Positions 5,061 through 6,282 of a stretch of DNA of 6,282 nt are shown piece by piece. Position 1 is the stretch's first letter. Every line of letters starts with the position of its first letter. The translations under genes and the position numbers were made by a program. The notes below the pieces were generated by a model that was not told the DNA's origin, searched no databases, and was given only the letters and a program-made list of their open reading frames with translations. Origin of the DNA: Jiangellaceae bacterium (GTDB lineage Bacteria; Actinomycetota; Actinomycetes; Jiangellales; Jiangellaceae); contig JASLBX010000416.1 of the NCBI GenBank assembly GCA_030146385.1, forward strand, positions 1 through 6,282. Reading direction: 5' to 3'.

Positions 5061-6282
5061 CGGCTCTCGCTCTTACGCGGCGATCTTGTCATTTGGAGAT
5101 TCCCTCCGGTTTGCGGATGCTCTTGCACCCTGACGGCTAGTACGACGAGGTCGTCGCGCAGCGGCTGGTCGTTAGCTGTTATCAGCGAACGAAGCAGGTC
5201 GACGGCATCCCGTGCTGAGCGTATCTCTCGGTCGCGAAGCGCGGCGCTAACTCCCTCGACGCCGAGCCACCCTTCCCGCGTCAGCAGGTCGGTCATCCCG
5301 TCGCTGTAGAAGACGATGGTCTCACCAGGATCGAGCGTAACAGTCGTGGCCGAGTAGTGCTGGTCTTCGAAGCTTCCGATGATCGTTCCTTCTGCGGTGA
5401 CGGCCTCCACGGTGCCGTCACGGATGACGAGCGGCGGCGGGTGGCCGGCGAGCGCCAGGGTGGCCCGCCAGGCGCCACTACCGTCCTGCGGAGCGAAGTC
5501 GCCGTATGCGATCGTGCAGTACATGCTCTCGTCACCGGCAGGATCGCGCCGAATCGCTTCATTCACCGCCGCCAGCACCTCCGCCGGCCCGGGCTGGACT
5601 ACTGCCGCAGTCCGGACGCTGTACCGCGAGAGTGACGTGAAGGCCGCGGCTTCGACCCCCTTGCCGACCACGTCGCCGACGAAGATTCCCCACCGCTCGT
5701 CGTTGATGGGAAACACATCGAAGAAGTCCCCGCCGACATCGTCGAGAGAGAACGGCTCGTAGTAGACCTCGAGGTCAAGACCAGGGACGCCAGGCAACCG
5801 GGACGGCGTCAGCGTGTCCTGGAGCGTGTCCGCGATGTAGCTCACGCGTTGTGCCTCGGCGAGCAGGCGGCTGCGGGCCTCCTGCTCGACCTCGATCACG
5901 GTGACCGCCGCGCGGCGCAGCTCAAGCTGGTCCGTCACGAGGCTGGCCAGCTCGTGCAGGAGAGCAAGCTGGCCCGCTGAGGCGCGGCGCGGCTCGGTGT
6001 CCATGACACTGACCACGCCGATCGCGTGTCCGTCCGCGGTGCGGACCGGAGCGGCCGCGTAGAAGCGGATCTTCGGATCCTCGGTGACCATCGGATGGTC
6101 TGCCGCGCGCGGATCGGCGCGTGCGTCGAGGAGCACGTACGTGCCGGTTCGCTGCGCGGCCGTGACGGCCAGACCTGGCTTGGCGGATGCCGACGCCATT
6201 CGGAGGCCATACCGCCCCTTGAACCACACTCGGTCGTCGCCGACGAAGGTCACCGCTGCAAGTGGGGTGTCAAAGATGTGCG
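5057..6282 (-). CDS. GAF-domain PP2C (RsbU/SpoIIE-type) serine phosphatase (partial, N-terminus outside window)
   Basis: The frame runs open off the right edge. A GTG at 6253 could be mistaken for the start, but the preceding codons (HIFDTPLAA) continue a GAF domain, so the true start lies beyond 6282. Order seen from the N-terminal side: a GAF sensor domain (about 6282-5925; WFKGRYG, FYAAAPV, IGVVSVMD), a helical linker rich in Glu, Arg and Ala (about 5925-5800), then a complete PP2C domain. The metal-binding motifs are intact: GGDFFDVF (5712-5738), GDVVGKG (near 5656-5676), YSDGMTD (near 5289-5312) and RDDLVVL (near 5139-5163), plus LALAGHPPPLV. About 25 polar residues follow the domain. 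Known: such enzymes dephosphorylate STAS antagonists, turning on SigB/SigF-type factors in response to signals sensed by the GAF domain. The STAS gene overlapping its stop is the likely substrate. The ligand of the GAF domain cannot be told; further sensory domains may lie upstream. Confidence 0.93.
   Translation of the reverse strand, partial: HIFDTPLAAVTFVGDDRVWFKGRYGLRMASASAKPGLAVTAAQRTGTYVLLDARADPRAADHPMVTEDPKIRFYAAAPVRTADGHAIGVVSVMDTEPRRASAGQLALLHELASLVTDQLELRRAAVTVIEVEQEARSRLLAEAQRVSYIADTLQDTLTPSRLPGVPGLDLEVYYEPFSLDDVGGDFFDVFPINDERWGIFVGDVVGKGVEAAAFTSLSRYSVRTAAVVQPGPAEVLAAVNEAIRRDPAGDESMYCTIAYGDFAPQDGSGAWRATLALAGHPPPLVIRDGTVEAVTAEGTIIGSFEDQHYSATTVTLDPGETIVFYSDGMTDLLTREGWLGVEGVSAALRDREIRSARDAVDLLRSLITANDQPLRDDLVVLAVRVQEHPQTGGNLQMTRSPRKSESR

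Noticed and set aside
6251..6253. GTG at 6253 as start of the PP2C phosphatase
   Set aside because: Upstream codons continue the GAF domain to the window edge, so the gene is truncated by the window.
1..6282. CRISPR arrays, insertion sequences, toxin-antitoxin or phage-defence genes
   Set aside because: No regularly spaced repeats, transposase-like frames or defence-type domains were found on either strand.

Overview
The window is high-GC DNA (roughly two thirds G+C or more) with dense genes, GTG/TTG starts and protein families typical of a soil-type actinomycete: a SigB/SigF-family sigma factor, a GAF-PP2C phosphatase with an STAS partner, and an Rv2629-type eRF1-like protein. The genus cannot be fixed from the sequence alone. 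Six protein genes are visible. Two are cut by the window edges: the hydantoinase B-like gene on the left and the PP2C phosphatase on the right.

Left half (1-2622, all plus strand) is a nitrogen-heterocycle or ureide catabolism block. It holds the C-terminus of a hydantoinase B/oxoprolinase subunit, a 135-bp gap with a perfect 13-bp inverted repeat, a carbamate kinase (arcC) and, 17 bp further on, a ring-opening amidohydrolase of the cyanuric acid hydrolase/barbiturase family. No arginine deiminase or ornithine carbamoyltransferase gene is present. ArcC therefore probably recovers ATP from carbamoyl phosphate released from a cyclic ureide, not from arginine. The exact substrate is not determined.

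Right half (2666-6282) is a general-stress block. A SigB/SigF-family sigma factor (minus strand) is divergent from an Rv2629/Balon-like gene (plus strand, eRF1-like ribosome-hibernation family) across a 125-bp intergenic region. That region has a 16-bp imperfect direct repeat, an 8-bp palindrome and weak SigB/SigF-like promoter elements. Converging on the Balon-like gene, and only 5 bp from it, is a minus-strand pair: a GAF-PP2C (RsbU/SpoIIE-like) phosphatase followed by an STAS anti-sigma-factor antagonist that overlaps it by 4 bp at TTGA. Together these look like a partner-switching stress circuit (phosphatase, antagonist, sigma factor) with a likely output gene that parks ribosomes. No RsbW-type anti-sigma kinase lies in the window.

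The two halves meet tail to tail at 2623-2665, where small GC-rich stem-loops could separate their transcripts. No tRNA, rRNA, CRISPR array, insertion sequence or phage gene was seen.
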